A stretch of 64,000 nucleotides of DNA from Flavivirga sp. 57AJ16 (GTDB lineage Bacteria > Bacteroidota > Bacteroidia > Flavobacteriales > Flavobacteriaceae): NCBI RefSeq assembly GCF_028736925.1, contig NZ_JAQZAT010000015.1, positions 53,979 to 117,978 of the forward strand, in the 5' to 3' direction. Each line of letters starts with the position of its first letter. Position 1 is the stretch's first letter. Below are positions 1-8,789 of the stretch, piece by piece. The notes under the pieces were generated by a model. The model saw only the letters and a program-made list of their open reading frames with translations, ran no database searches and was not told where the DNA came from. Made by a program: the position numbers and the translations under genes.

Positions 1-1
1 T

Positions 2-67
2 TTAGAAAAAATCACACCCATGATTTTGCAAAACATAGGTTTAAACGATAAATATAAAAACTGCTAA
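2..67 (+). CDS. C-terminal end of an unidentified protein (partial)
   Basis: An open frame enters from the left edge and ends at TAA 65-67, giving 21 residues that end in NDKYKNC. Composition looks like a real protein tail, but the piece is too short to assign to a family. The gene starts outside the window. Confidence 0.35.
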   Translation, partial: LEKITPMILQNIGLNDKYKNC

Positions 68-276
68 GCTATCACAACTTGTAATAGGCTGTCATTTCAT
101 GAACGAGGTCTCATTTTATTGTTCCTGGTCATTTCGAATCTTTCGACCTAAGCCTGTATCGAGCGGAGTCGAGATGCTCAAGACAGGCTAAAGTAAGAAA
201 TCACATCACCAGAATAGAGTCAAGCAATAAGCAATTGATCTTGATCTCAAAAAGTCCCTGATTAATCCTTAAATAA

Positions 277-307
277 AAAGAGCCCGATATATGATATCGA
301 GCTCTTT
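277..307. terminator. Bidirectional rho-independent terminator
   Basis: A 14-bp stem (277-290 with 294-307, one mismatch) closes a 3-nt loop. It is followed by a T-rich stretch on the plus strand and by TTTATTT on the minus strand. It lies downstream of the leftward small gene at 349-546 and could also stop rightward transcription from the left edge. Confidence 0.65.
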
Positions 308-348
308 ACATTAATTTTTTAAGATTTGGTTTTGTCTGATTTCTTTTC

Positions 349-546
349 TTATGTTTTTAAATAAATTAAACATTGATTTAACTCAGGGTTCTGCTGTACA
401 AGAGAATGAATAAATATTTTAAGCTCTTCTATCTCATAAGGTAGTAAACGCTGTACCGCCTTTTGTACTTCTTTGCAAAACAACGTCGTATCAAAACTGA
501 CTTTTCTAAGTACAGTTTTAGTATACTCTAGCATTGCTCTTGCCAT
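349..546 (-). CDS. Conserved small hypothetical protein (65 aa)
   Basis: Short leftward gene encoding a soluble, probably helical 65-residue protein with no signal peptide or membrane segment. It starts MARAMLEYTKTVLRKVSF and has a hydrophobic-acidic stretch (LLPYEIEELKIFI) in the middle. The pattern resembles small conserved flavobacterial proteins of unknown function; that resemblance is recalled, not searched. A terminator follows at 277-307, so it is probably its own transcription unit. No function can be given. Confidence 0.7.
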   Translation of the reverse strand: MARAMLEYTKTVLRKVSFDTTLFCKEVQKAVQRLLPYEIEELKIFIHSLVQQNPELNQCLIYLKT

Positions 547-674
547 AATTTATGTTATAAGGTTTAGGTTTGTGTAAAAAAGTAGATTTTTTTTATAAGC
601 GATGTCTTTTGATTAGTGAACTTAAAATTAATGAAAAATTACATAAGTTTTTTTATTTTAAAAAAATTTAACAT

Positions 675-1475
675 TTAAAAACGATTGTCTCCATCCAGTA
701 AATCCCCTAAACCTCCTAAAATACTACCTTCTCCCTTATCCTTACCGCCTCCTCGTGGAGCTGATGCCAAAACACGTCCCGCCAATCTACTAAATGGTAA
801 TGATTGGATATAAACGACTCCTGGTCCTTGTAGTTTCGCAAAGAACAGTCCCTCTCCACCAAAAATAGTGTTCTTAATACCACCAACAAATTCTATATCG
901 TAGTCTACGCCCTGAGTAAAGCCAACGATGCACCCTGTATCTACTTTTAGTGTTTCTCCCGCTTGTAATTCTTTTTTGGCCATCGTTCCACCTGCATGAA
1001 CAAATGCCATACCATCTCCTTCTAGTTTTTGCATGATGAAACCTTCACCACCAAATAAACCCCTTCCTAATTTTTTCGAAAACTCAATACCGATACTTAC
1101 GCCCTTAGCAGCACATAAAAAAGCATCCTTTTGACAAATAAACTTCCCTCCAAATGCTGTTAAATCTATTGGTAAAATTTTTCCAGGATATGGTGAAGCA
1201 AAAGATACATTTCGTTTACCGACCAAGTTATTATAAAAAGCGGTCATGAATAAACTCTCTCCAGTAAGAATACGTTTTCCTGCGCCCAGGATTTTACCTA
1301 AAAATCCAGAATCTTTTTGAGAGCCATCACCAAAAATGGTTTCCATTTTTATACCATCGTCCATCATCATAAAACTGCCCGCTTCAGCAATAACACCTTC
1401 ATCCGGATCAAGCTCAATTTCTACATATTGCATCTCTTCTCCGTATATTCTATAATCAATTTCGTGTGCTGTCAT
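675..1475 (-). CDS. TIGR00266/AIM24-family protein
   Basis: 266-residue cytosolic protein with the glycine-rich beta pattern of the AIM24 (DUF124, TIGR00266) family: '[13 protein letters not shown]' near residue 30, GGEGLFF near 205 and a Gly/Asp-rich C-terminus. The family folds as a double-stranded beta-helix resembling tryptophan-RNA attenuator proteins. Its bacterial role is unknown. No signal peptide or TM segment. It stands alone, with a tandem-repeat intergenic region upstream. Family assignment is firm; function is not. Confidence 0.88.
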   Translation of the reverse strand: MTAHEIDYRIYGEEMQYVEIELDPDEGVIAEAGSFMMMDDGIKMETIFGDGSQKDSGFLGKILGAGKRILTGESLFMTAFYNNLVGKRNVSFASPYPGKILPIDLTAFGGKFICQKDAFLCAAKGVSIGIEFSKKLGRGLFGGEGFIMQKLEGDGMAFVHAGGTMAKKELQAGETLKVDTGCIVGFTQGVDYDIEFVGGIKNTIFGGEGLFFAKLQGPGVVYIQSLPFSRLAGRVLASAPRGGGKDKGEGSILGGLGDLLDGDNRF

Positions 1476-1615
1476 TTTTTATTGTTTTTTGTTGATTTGT
1501 TTATTTGTTGATTTGTTTTAGGTTTTGTTACAAAAATTATAAAATTCCAATTAATTATTCCTCAGAGATTCGCAAAGCTTGCTCAGAGATTCGCAGAGAA
1601 AAGACCTACCAAACA

Positions 1616-1660
1616 CTCCCTACTCCCTACTCCCTACTCCCTACTCCCTACTCCCTACTC
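1616..1660. repeat. Heptanucleotide tandem array (CTCCCTA)6
   Basis: Six perfect copies of the 7-mer CTCCCTA run 1616-1657, followed by a partial copy and decayed variants (ACTTCCTA, ACCTCATC, CCTAATC) to about 1770. Two related blocks flank it: paired CAGAGATTCGC motifs at 1563-1600 and paired CAGAGACTCAC motifs at 1706-1740. The whole 1476-1844 gap holds only these repeats. An open frame across it (1579-1767) is low-complexity and not a gene. Confidence 0.9.
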
Positions 1661-1787
1661 TACTTCCTAATACCTCATCCCTAATGGCTACTCCCCATCT
1701 ATTCCACAGAGACTCACAAAGTCAGCACAGAGACTCACAAAGAAAAGACCCAATACCTACTACCTAATCCCTACTTCCCTACTGCCA

Positions 1788-1843
1788 ACTGAACACTGAA
1801 TACTGAACACTGAGCACTGAATACTGAATACTGAACACTGAAC
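1788..1843. repeat. Heptanucleotide tandem array, 8 x ACTGA(A/G)(C/T)
   Basis: Eight uninterrupted 7-bp units (1788-1843) vary only at positions 6 and 7. The array ends one base before the stop codon of the DUF4442 gene (1845-1847). It has the same period as the CTCCCTA array but a different unit. There is no spacer structure, so it is not a CRISPR. Confidence 0.9.
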
Positions 1844-1844
1844 A

Positions 1845-2300
1845 TTACCCTTTCACCTTAATACTCCATTCAAAATTAAAGCTAGAAACTTCTAACTCCT
1901 CTTCGTTTACACCAATGGATTTCACCCAAATAGTTTGTCCTTCTCCTGTTTCTATGGCTTTTTTTATAGCTTCCTCTATATCCTTGCCATCATAACAAGT
2001 AAAGGTTATTCTCCCAACCGCCTTTTTGGTAAATGTTGCTTTGTTTGAGGTCACTAACATAGAAATATGCTTTCCAGATGCTTTAATTTTTGAAACCATT
2101 AGAGCACCCGTTGAAAACTCTGCTGCCATTCCCTGCACCGCCCAAAACATAGATTTAAATGGATTTTTATTTATCCATTTGTACCTCACCGTTACTATGC
2201 ACTTATTAGTATCTATATATTTTGTTCTAATTCCACAAAAATACGCAGCGGGTAATTTAAAGATCATAAAGGCATTTAGTTTTCTGGGTGTTATATCCAT
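1845..2300 (-). CDS. DUF4442 hotdog-fold protein
   Basis: 151-residue protein that reads as a DUF4442 (PaaI-like hotdog fold) member: 'KWINKNPFKSMFWAVQGMAAEFSTG' spans the hotdog helix and its N-terminal side near residues 40-65, followed by beta-strands. Such proteins are presumed acyl-CoA thioesterase or acyl-binding proteins of unproven substrate. No signal peptide. Its stop codon abuts a heptanucleotide array, so this end of the gene may have been reshaped by repeat expansion. Family call good; activity inferred. Confidence 0.8.
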   Translation of the reverse strand: MDITPRKLNAFMIFKLPAAYFCGIRTKYIDTNKCIVTVRYKWINKNPFKSMFWAVQGMAAEFSTGALMVSKIKASGKHISMLVTSNKATFTKKAVGRITFTCYDGKDIEEAIKKAIETGEGQTIWVKSIGVNEEELEVSSFNFEWSIKVKG

Positions 2301-2626
2301 ATTAACAGTTTATTTTTTCTACCCTCAATAACAACAAATTTAAACATTATTTAATAGCCGTAATTATTAGAAGTAAAAACACCATAAATCCTTTTAATTA
2401 TAGTGTCGTAGTACAGACAGGCCTATTATGACTAACCGTAATGTAGAGCTCGCAACTTTTTTAGAGCAATTAGAAGAGTACTATTAATGCTTTTTAGTTA
2501 CATTAAAAACAACAATATTTTATTATTAATCAGTTTATTTGGGTGAGATTGACTATTTGGCCATCCTATACAACCTTAGACTTTTTTACGATTTAATTAA
2601 GCCTTTAAAACAGTAGGAAATGGAGT

Positions 2627-2644
2627 AATACCAATTATGAATTA
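2627..2644. repeat. Half-copy of the AATACCAATTATGAATTA palindrome end
   Basis: An 18-bp sequence identical to the terminus of the palindromic elements at 17758-17820 and 29788-29951, here without a recognisable partner arm. It lies in the 2301-3222 stretch, which otherwise shows only the two small ORFs listed next. Confidence 0.6.
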
Positions 2645-2726
2645 GAAAAATGTTTCTTAGACTTTACCCCCTCTTTTTAATTTCATGCGTTTTAATAATA
2701 GAAAGATGAATTAAAAAATTTCTGTT

Positions 2727-2831
2727 ATGAAACAAAGAAGAAGAAACAAATTACTAAGGTTGGTAAAAAAAATATTAAATATAACAAAAGCTATAGTTGA
2801 AATAATTTTAATAATAGTAAAAAACCTGTAG
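2727..2831 (+). CDS. Possible 34-aa basic peptide
   Basis: A 34-codon ORF starting MKQRRRNKLLRLVKK, followed by an Ile/Leu/Val-rich tail (KAIVEIILIIVKNL). Basic head plus hydrophobic tail is typical of small membrane-active peptides. The DNA is very AT-rich, so a chance ORF is possible. Its stop codon (2829-2831) touches the stop of the opposite-strand ORF 2832-2954 with no base between. Confidence 0.3.
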   Translation: MKQRRRNKLLRLVKKILNITKAIVEIILIIVKNL

Positions 2832-2954
2832 TTATGTTAATAGAAAATAAAAAATGGTCACAATTACGATAACAATTAAAACTTTTAAGCCTGTTTTTGT
2901 TTCAAAAAACATTTGAACAAAAATTTCTACTAAAAATTTAAGAAAAGACTCCAT
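2832..2954 (-). CDS. Possible 40-aa single-span membrane protein
   Basis: A 40-codon ORF starting MESFLKFLVEIF, with a strongly hydrophobic C-terminal half (GLKVLIVIVIVTIFYFLLT) long enough to span a membrane. It is convergent with, and directly adjacent to, ORF 2727-2831. The amphipathic first half and clean TM second half look more protein-like than random AT-rich DNA. Function unknown. Confidence 0.4.
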   Translation of the reverse strand: MESFLKFLVEIFVQMFFETKTGLKVLIVIVIVTIFYFLLT

Positions 2955-3222
2955 GATGAATAATATGTATAAATATGAAAGTTACAATTCAATCAATCTG
3001 TAATCAATCAAACATACCATTGCGGATACATAGCTATCCCTCTATTTTCTCTTTTGTATATCACAAAAAATTTCAATTTTCCTAACCAGTACTTCTAAAC
3101 AATAACTGGCACAATTTGTTTCTAAAAGAAAATACTATCTTCGAATCTTACATTTGTACAACTACATGAGCCATAATAATATTGAAAACAATCTAGATAA
3201 AACAATAATTAAAAATATAACA

Positions 3223-4389
3223 ATGACGGTAGAAGACATCTTAACTAAACTCGTTTCATTTCCGGTATTGGGAGGGGAAAGTAATTTAAGCATCATCAAT
3301 TGGATTAAAGATTATATTGAATCCCATAATGTAACCGTCTATATGGTTCCTAATGAAGAAGGGAACAAAGCATCTTTACATTGCAGAATCGGACCAGCTG
3401 TAGATGGAGGCCTTATACTTTCAGGTCACACCGACGTGGTTCCTGTTGAAGGCCAAGATTGGGACACCAATCCGTTTGAATTAGTTGATAAAGGTGATGG
3501 CAAACTTTACGGTAGAGGTTCTTGTGATATGAAAGGCTTTCTTGCTACCTGTCTCGTCATGTTGCCGGAAATGGTAAAGACCAATTTAATCAAACCCATA
3601 TATTTTGCGTTCTCTTATGATGAAGAAGTTGGTTGTTTGGCAGCACCGGATTTGATAGAACATATAAAAACAACCTATACTGAAACTCCAAAATATGCAA
3701 TTATAGGCGAACCTACTCTTATGGAGCCAATCGTTGGACAAAAAGGTATTTATATTTTAGAAACGGCTGTTAAAGGTTCTGCAGGACACAGCAGCAGAAT
3801 TAAACAAGAAGTAAGTGCCATTCACGAATCTGCGAGACTTATACTATGGCTAGAAAATAAAATGAACGATTTAATCGATGCTGGTCGAATGGACAATCGT
3901 TTTAATCCGCCACATACCTCAATTCATATTGGACAATTTAAAGGTGGTATTGCTCCAAATGTTATTGCGGACAAAGCTTCTTTTTTTTGGGATTTACGTG
4001 CAATCCCAATGGATGACACTAAAAGTATTGTTGCTGAATTTGATGCACATTGTAGAACACGAGAACAAGAACTCAAAACTATATATCCCGATTTTAAAAT
4101 TAAAACAGTGGAAAGCCATTGGCCTGTACCACCATTAAACACTAAAGAAACGGATAATGTGGTGTCATTAATAAAAAAAATATCAGGACACTCAAAATTA
4201 AATACCGTTGCCTATGCCTCTGAGGCTGGTCAATTTAAAAATGGTGGCTTCCAGAGTGTTATCTGTGGGCCTGGTTCTATTATTCAAGCTCATAGAGCCA
4301 ATGAGTTTATCGCTAAAGACGAATTGAAAAAAGGCATGGAAATGATTTCTAAATTAATTATAGAAATGTCACATCCTGATTTTACATAA
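3223..4389 (+). CDS. argE: Acetylornithine deacetylase (M20 peptidase family)
   Basis: Hydrolyses N-acetyl-L-ornithine to ornithine in arginine synthesis; cytosolic, two-metal M20 amidohydrolase. Visible metal-site motifs: H69-x-D71 in SGHTDVVP, D102 in CDMKG and E134-E135 in YDEEVGC. The C-terminal His is probably in 'IIQAHRANEFI'. I chose ATG 3223 (MTVEDILTKLVSFPVLGGES), which fits the family N-terminus. The frame opens further upstream, at ATG 3166 and TTG 3154, but a TAnnTTTG box (TACATTTG, 3149-3156) overlaps those starts. Length (388 aa) is normal. Monocistronic. A succinyl-diaminopimelate deacylase is less likely. Confidence 0.85.
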   Translation: MTVEDILTKLVSFPVLGGESNLSIINWIKDYIESHNVTVYMVPNEEGNKASLHCRIGPAVDGGLILSGHTDVVPVEGQDWDTNPFELVDKGDGKLYGRGSCDMKGFLATCLVMLPEMVKTNLIKPIYFAFSYDEEVGCLAAPDLIEHIKTTYTETPKYAIIGEPTLMEPIVGQKGIYILETAVKGSAGHSSRIKQEVSAIHESARLILWLENKMNDLIDAGRMDNRFNPPHTSIHIGQFKGGIAPNVIADKASFFWDLRAIPMDDTKSIVAEFDAHCRTREQELKTIYPDFKIKTVESHWPVPPLNTKETDNVVSLIKKISGHSKLNTVAYASEAGQFKNGGFQSVICGPGSIIQAHRANEFIAKDELKKGMEMISKLIIEMSHPDFT

Positions 4390-4589
4390 GTCAAAGTTAG
4401 AATACTTAATGACCAATCGGAAATAGGCTAATTTTATTAAAAGATTTATTTTTTGAAAAGATTCCCATTTACTTTTTACGAGATAGCATCTTATTATCAG
4501 TCGATTAAAGCTATCTCTATAAAAAAGTAAAATGTTAATATTTTGTTAAATTTAAGTACTATGCGTAACATAATACCTTCTTTTAGACA

Positions 4590-4597
4590 TATATTTG
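4590..4597 (+). promoter_or_regulatory. -7 box TATATTTG for the DUF4870 gene
   Basis: Matches the Bacteroidota -7 consensus TAnnTTTG, 30 bp upstream of the ATG at 4627. No well-spaced TTG -33 box is seen, so the call is moderate. Confidence 0.45.
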
Positions 4598-4626
4598 TAT
4601 AAGAAACTATTATATGTTTTAAAACC

Positions 4627-5073
4627 ATGTTAGACAATCATCAAAAAAACATTGCAACATTTATTCATTTATCAACCTTTAGCAGGTTTATAATACCATT
4701 TGGAAATTTGATTGGTCCTATTATTCTTTGGGTTGCTAATAAGGATAAGTCAGAATTTGTAGATAGGCATGGCAAACAGGCTATCAATTTTCAAATCAGT
4801 ATTTTACTATACGCGCTTATTTTAGGAACCTTGACCATTCCATTTTTTATTTTTAAAATATTTAATGGCATCGACTTTATAGATTTTCATGGGTTTCATG
4901 ATTTTCATATCAATATTGGCAAGCCTTCTCCTCTACTCTATATTGGTGGTAGCTTAGGGGTTTTGGCCATTATAGGTTTCATACTGGAACTTGTGTTTAT
5001 TATCAATGCAAGCTTAAAAGCTAGAGACGGGGAGCTATACAATTATCCATTAACAATCCATTTTTTAAAATAA
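4627..5073 (+). CDS. DUF4870 (Tic20-like) membrane protein
   Basis: 148 residues with about four hydrophobic segments. It carries the DUF4870 hallmark 'RHGKQAINFQIS' near residue 48 between the first two spans. These small Tic20-like inner-membrane proteins have no proven function in bacteria. A His/Phe-rich stretch near residues 85-100 (DFHGFHDFHINIG) lies in the loop before the third segment. It precedes the padR operon but is separated from it by a hairpin (5075-5102). Confidence 0.8.
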   Translation: MLDNHQKNIATFIHLSTFSRFIIPFGNLIGPIILWVANKDKSEFVDRHGKQAINFQISILLYALILGTLTIPFFIFKIFNGIDFIDFHGFHDFHINIGKPSPLLYIGGSLGVLAIIGFILELVFIINASLKARDGELYNYPLTIHFLK

Positions 5074-5074
5074 T

Positions 5075-5102
5075 ATATACCAAGAGCTTAGCTCAAGTAT
5101 AT
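5075..5102 (+). terminator. Hairpin terminator after the DUF4870 gene
   Basis: Starts 2 bp after the stop codon. Outer stem ATATAC/GTATAT (5075-5080, 5097-5102) and inner stem GAGC/GCTC, then a T-rich tract (caattttt). It separates this gene from padR. Confidence 0.5.
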
Positions 5103-5169
5103 GTCAATTTTTCATCAATATAATCAATCAAAAAATGAACAGTTTCATAATATTAAAACGCTTTAGAAT

Positions 5170-5511
5170 ATGAAGATAGAAAACACAAAAGCACAAATGC
5201 GCAAAGGAGTGTTGGAATTTTGCATACTTTCTGTCTTAAAAGACGACGATGCTTATGTAGCAGAAATTTTAGGCACCCTTAAAAATGCTAAGCTGCTTGT
5301 AGTAGAAGGGACTATTTACCCTTTACTAACCCGACTTAAAAATGCAGGACTTTTAAACTACAGATGGGAAGAGTCGACCTCTGGACCTCCAAGAAAATAT
5401 TATGGATTAACAGAAACAGGGAAATTGTTTCTTAAAGAATTAAATACGACCTGGAGTGAATTACAAAACGCAGTAAACATAGTAACAAGCCAAAAAACAA
5501 CAAAAAAATGA
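5170..5511 (+). CDS. PadR-family transcriptional regulator
   Basis: 113-residue winged-helix regulator of the short PadR type. The 'MRKGVLEFCILSVL' N-terminal helix, 'VVEGTIYPLLTRLKNAGLL' recognition helix and wing 'GPPRKYYGLTETG' are all present. It is the first gene of a three-gene unit. Its stop codon overlaps the start of the next gene (ATGA, 5508-5511), so it is translationally coupled to the PspC-domain protein it probably controls. Effector unknown. Confidence 0.9.
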   Translation: MKIENTKAQMRKGVLEFCILSVLKDDDAYVAEILGTLKNAKLLVVEGTIYPLLTRLKNAGLLNYRWEESTSGPPRKYYGLTETGKLFLKELNTTWSELQNAVNIVTSQKTTKK

Positions 5512-7334
5512 ATAAAACTGTCAACATAAATTTAGCTGGTATATTTTTTCATATCGATGAAGATGCATACTTAAAATTACAACGCTATCTTGAGGCTATA
5601 AAACGTTCATTTACAGATTCTCAAGGGCGCACTGAGATCATATCGGATATTGAGGCGCGGATTGCAGAACTTTTTAATGATCGCGTACAGAATAATAAAG
5701 AAGTTATACGTATTAAGGAAGTAGATGAAGTTATTTCAATCATGGGACAACCAGAAGATTATTTGGTTGATGATGAAATTTTTGAAGACGAACCTCAAAC
5801 ATCTTATAAACGTAAAACCTCACCTTCTAAAAAACTATTCAGGGATACAGACAATTCCTATGTTGGAGGGGTATCATCTGGATTAGCACATTACTTCGGT
5901 ATTGATGCTATTTGGATTCGTTTAGCCTGGATTATCCTAATCTTTGGAGCTGGTACAGGATTTCTTTTGTATATTTTGTTATGGGTTTTAGTGCCCGAAG
6001 CAAAAACAACGGCAGAGAAAATAATGATGACGGGGGAACCCGTTACTATTAGTAACATTGAAAAAAAAATTAAAGACGGTTTTGAAAACGTAACAGATGT
6101 TGCCAAAAATGTCACCGATTCTGTTGGTGCTGCGGCTAAAAATGTTTCAAATTCTGTTTCAAACGCAGCGAAAAATGTAGATTTTCAAAAGCAAGGAAAT
6201 AGGATAAAATCAAGTTCTAAAACATTTTTTGATACACTTGGAGAAGTGATTATGTTCTTTTTTAAAGTGTTTGCCAAATTTATTGGGGTTATACTGCTCT
6301 TTACAGGAGCAATAACGATTATATCTTTAATAATTGCTTTATTTTCTTTAGGCGTAGTTAATGTTATTCATATTCCCGGTCTTGATCTCATTGATGTTTT
6401 TAACACGGGAAATACACCTGTATGGTTAGTATCTTTATTTACCTTTTTCACAGTTGGAATCCCTTTCTTTTTTCTGTTCTATTTAGGATTAAAAATATTG
6501 ATAAACAACCTGAAGTCTATTGGTAATATTGCTAAATTCACCTTACTAGGTTTGTGGTTGATATCTATTATTGGTTTAATCGTTATAGGCATAAGGCAAG
6601 CGAGCGAACACACTTTCGACGAACGTGTTATTGCAAAGCATGAATTAAACATCACCGCAAATGATACGCTAAAAATTAAAATGGCAGAAAATGATTTTTA
6701 TGTAAACAGTTATTATAGAAACCATTCGTTTAAAGTATTAAATAACGAAAATGGAGAAAAAACGATTTATAGATCGGATGTTAGAATTATAGTTAAATCT
6801 ACTACCGATTCTTTGGCCAGAATAGGTATTGAAAAAAGTGCTGATGGCAGTAATTATGAAAAAGCTATTGAACGTGCCAAAAATATAAGTTACAACTATG
6901 CCTTTAATGGACATGAATTATTATTGGATTCTTATTTAGCTACCCCTGTAGAAAACAAATTTAGTGACCAGGAAATCGTTGTTATTCTTTATTTACCAGA
7001 AGGAAGTATTGTTTATTTTAATAATAACACCAAGCCCTTTTTAAACTATAGAACCTATAATGGAAACATTGTATCCTCAAGTGATGCTAACCATTATTTA
7101 CAAATCACTGATGATGGTATTACATGTTTGGACTGTCCCATAGAAGAATCTTCTAGTGTAGAGATCGACATTCATGGCGATGATTCCAGCGTTAAATTAG
7201 ATAGTAATGGCTTAGAGATAAAAGATGATGACGTCAACATAAAAGTAAATGCAAAAGGTATTTCTGGAGAAGATGATGCTATTAAAGTTAAAATAGATTC
7301 TAGCGGTATTAATATAAAATCAAAAGACAATTAA
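5508..7334 (+). CDS. PspC-domain multi-span envelope protein
   Basis: 608 residues. A cytoplasmic N-terminal domain (1-95) is followed by a PspC domain at about 109-166 (SYVGGVSSGLAHYFGID, then a TM ending LWVLVPEA), a linker with alanine/asparagine repeats (TDVAKNVTDSVGAAAKNVSNSV), three more TM segments (about 250-360) and a beta-rich C-terminal domain, probably periplasmic. PspC domains sense or respond to membrane stress. Coupled to padR by a 4-bp overlap, with the GIN lipoprotein 100 bp downstream; this trio recurs in flavobacteria as a stress-type module (recalled, not searched). Confidence 0.85.
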   Translation: MNKTVNINLAGIFFHIDEDAYLKLQRYLEAIKRSFTDSQGRTEIISDIEARIAELFNDRVQNNKEVIRIKEVDEVISIMGQPEDYLVDDEIFEDEPQTSYKRKTSPSKKLFRDTDNSYVGGVSSGLAHYFGIDAIWIRLAWIILIFGAGTGFLLYILLWVLVPEAKTTAEKIMMTGEPVTISNIEKKIKDGFENVTDVAKNVTDSVGAAAKNVSNSVSNAAKNVDFQKQGNRIKSSSKTFFDTLGEVIMFFFKVFAKFIGVILLFTGAITIISLIIALFSLGVVNVIHIPGLDLIDVFNTGNTPVWLVSLFTFFTVGIPFFFLFYLGLKILINNLKSIGNIAKFTLLGLWLISIIGLIVIGIRQASEHTFDERVIAKHELNITANDTLKIKMAENDFYVNSYYRNHSFKVLNNENGEKTIYRSDVRIIVKSTTDSLARIGIEKSADGSNYEKAIERAKNISYNYAFNGHELLLDSYLATPVENKFSDQEIVVILYLPEGSIVYFNNNTKPFLNYRTYNGNIVSSSDANHYLQITDDGITCLDCPIEESSSVEIDIHGDDSSVKLDSNGLEIKDDDVNIKVNAKGISGEDDAIKVKIDSSGINIKSKDN

Positions 7335-7436
7335 CAATTCATCAATAAAAACAAACAATTCAGACATTTAAATTACTAATCGACAATCCTTAATTAGATC
7401 TTTGAAAAAAAAACATCAATCAAAAAACGAACAACC

Positions 7437-8165
7437 ATGGCAACACTAGTAAAGTTTATTTTAGCAACTATTTTAAGCTTAACACTTTTTTCATGCAATT
7501 TCGATATGAACTTCAATACTGGAGTTCGCGGAAATGGAAAGGTTATAACAGAAGAAAGAACAATTAATGAGCCTTTTTCAACTATTAAAGCTACCGAGGG
7601 ATTAGATGTATATCTAACACAAAGCGATAACGAAAAGATCTTCGTTGAAGCTGATGAAAATCTACACGATCTTATTCTAGTAGAAGTAGTGAATGGTACT
7701 TTAAAAATACATACCAAAGAAAGTATTGGCAGAGCTACATCAAAAAAGGTTAAAGTAAGTTTTAAAGATATTTCAAGTATCGTATCTACCAGCGGAAGTG
7801 ATGTATATGCTACAAATGTGATAACTACTGAAAATTTAGAGCTTAAATCGACCAGTGGTAGCGATATGAAACTTGAAGTAAACACCTCTGTACTAAATTG
7901 CAAGTCGACTAGCGGTAGCGATTTAAGATTATCTGGAAAAACAGTTAAACTTGTTGCAGAAGCTACCAGCGGTAGCGACATTAAAGCTGCCGATTTAATT
8001 GCTGAATCCAGTCATGTACAAGCAACAAGTGGTGCAGATATTACTGTAAACACATCCAGAGAACTTACAGCAAAGGCAACAAGCGGTGGTGATATAAAAT
8101 ATTACGGAAATCCAGAAAAAGTAGATAAAAACAATAGCACTTCAGGTAGTATAAGAAAACAATAA
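7437..8165 (+). CDS. GIN-domain (DUF2807) lipoprotein
   Basis: 242 residues with a lipoprotein signal (LTLFSC, Cys20). It has the DUF2807 'head GIN' adhesin fold, a right-handed beta-helix built from repeated strands. Five near-identical turns carrying TSGSD/TSGAD/TSGGD lie between about residues 117 and 225. Probably cell-surface or periplasmic. Third gene of the padR-pspC unit. The periodic codons give a weak antisense ORF (7394-7981), which is an artefact. Confidence 0.85.
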   Translation: MATLVKFILATILSLTLFSCNFDMNFNTGVRGNGKVITEERTINEPFSTIKATEGLDVYLTQSDNEKIFVEADENLHDLILVEVVNGTLKIHTKESIGRATSKKVKVSFKDISSIVSTSGSDVYATNVITTENLELKSTSGSDMKLEVNTSVLNCKSTSGSDLRLSGKTVKLVAEATSGSDIKAADLIAESSHVQATSGADITVNTSRELTAKATSGGDIKYYGNPEKVDKNNSTSGSIRKQ

Positions 8166-8430
8166 ACCAACTTTATAGTACTCGGTACCGCAACCATTCC
8201 TATTCCCGATCCCAAAGGGCCTACCATTTCGTAGATTTAGGAATGGAAAATTTGATATGGACCTGTTCAATTGGCATTGTTAACCCTGATCACGAGGCTT
8301 GCAATAGAAAATGTTTTTTTATTTCGAAACAAATTTGAATTATAGTGTGCTTATATGAAATAGAAAACATGTACTCAGCTTCCTGCCGGTGACTAATGTG
8401 CGTACACAAATAAAGCACAAAAAAAAGATT

Positions 8431-8576
8431 GGACACGAATGGCACAAATTTTCACAAATTATTCAGACTATTGACAGATTTCAAGCCTATATAGTCTAGG
8501 GATTCATATTCATGCTGTGTCCAATCTATACCATAAAGTATTGGATTCGTGTGAATTTGTGCCATTCGTGTCTTTT
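8431..8576. repeat. Inverted repeat with GACACGAATGGCACAAATT arms
   Basis: Left arm from 8432 and right arm ending about 8572 share a 19-bp perfect inverted match around a ~100-bp centre. The motif beside the left arm (GATTGGACAC, 8428-8437) recurs inverted in the centre (tgtgtccaatc, about 8515). The rest of 8166-8790 shows no gene. Confidence 0.7.
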
Positions 8577-8789
8577 TTATAGATGTGTACTCACGGTAGC
8601 TGCCAGCGAGGCAGGGACTGGGTATAAAAGTATTGCTAAAACAAAAATGGACACAGTTCCTCCCGATTTTACATGTCCAGATATAAATGTATCCCTTAGC
8701 TCTTTTAAGGGAATCCTCAATTAAAAAAAACAGGGGCAGCCCTTAGCCTTGACGAGCAGATTCTTCAGGGCGTTCTTAAAAAAGTTTTA

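Noticed and set aside
1579..1767. 62-aa plus-strand ORF across the heptamer array
   Set aside because: Low-complexity translation (YSLLPTP repeats) produced by a 7-bp repeat, with no start signal.
1616..1843. CRISPR array
   Set aside because: The 7-bp units have no spacers, and no cas genes are present.
2428..2487. 20-codon peptide (TNRNVELATFLEQLEEYY)
   Set aside because: Reads like protein but is too short and isolated to call; could be a fragment.
3154..3222. Extended argE N-terminus
   Set aside because: Overlaps a TAnnTTTG box and adds residues absent from the usual family start.
7394..7981. 195-aa ORF antisense to the GIN-domain gene
   Set aside because: Its LPLVD repeats are just the reverse reading of the TSGSD repeats.
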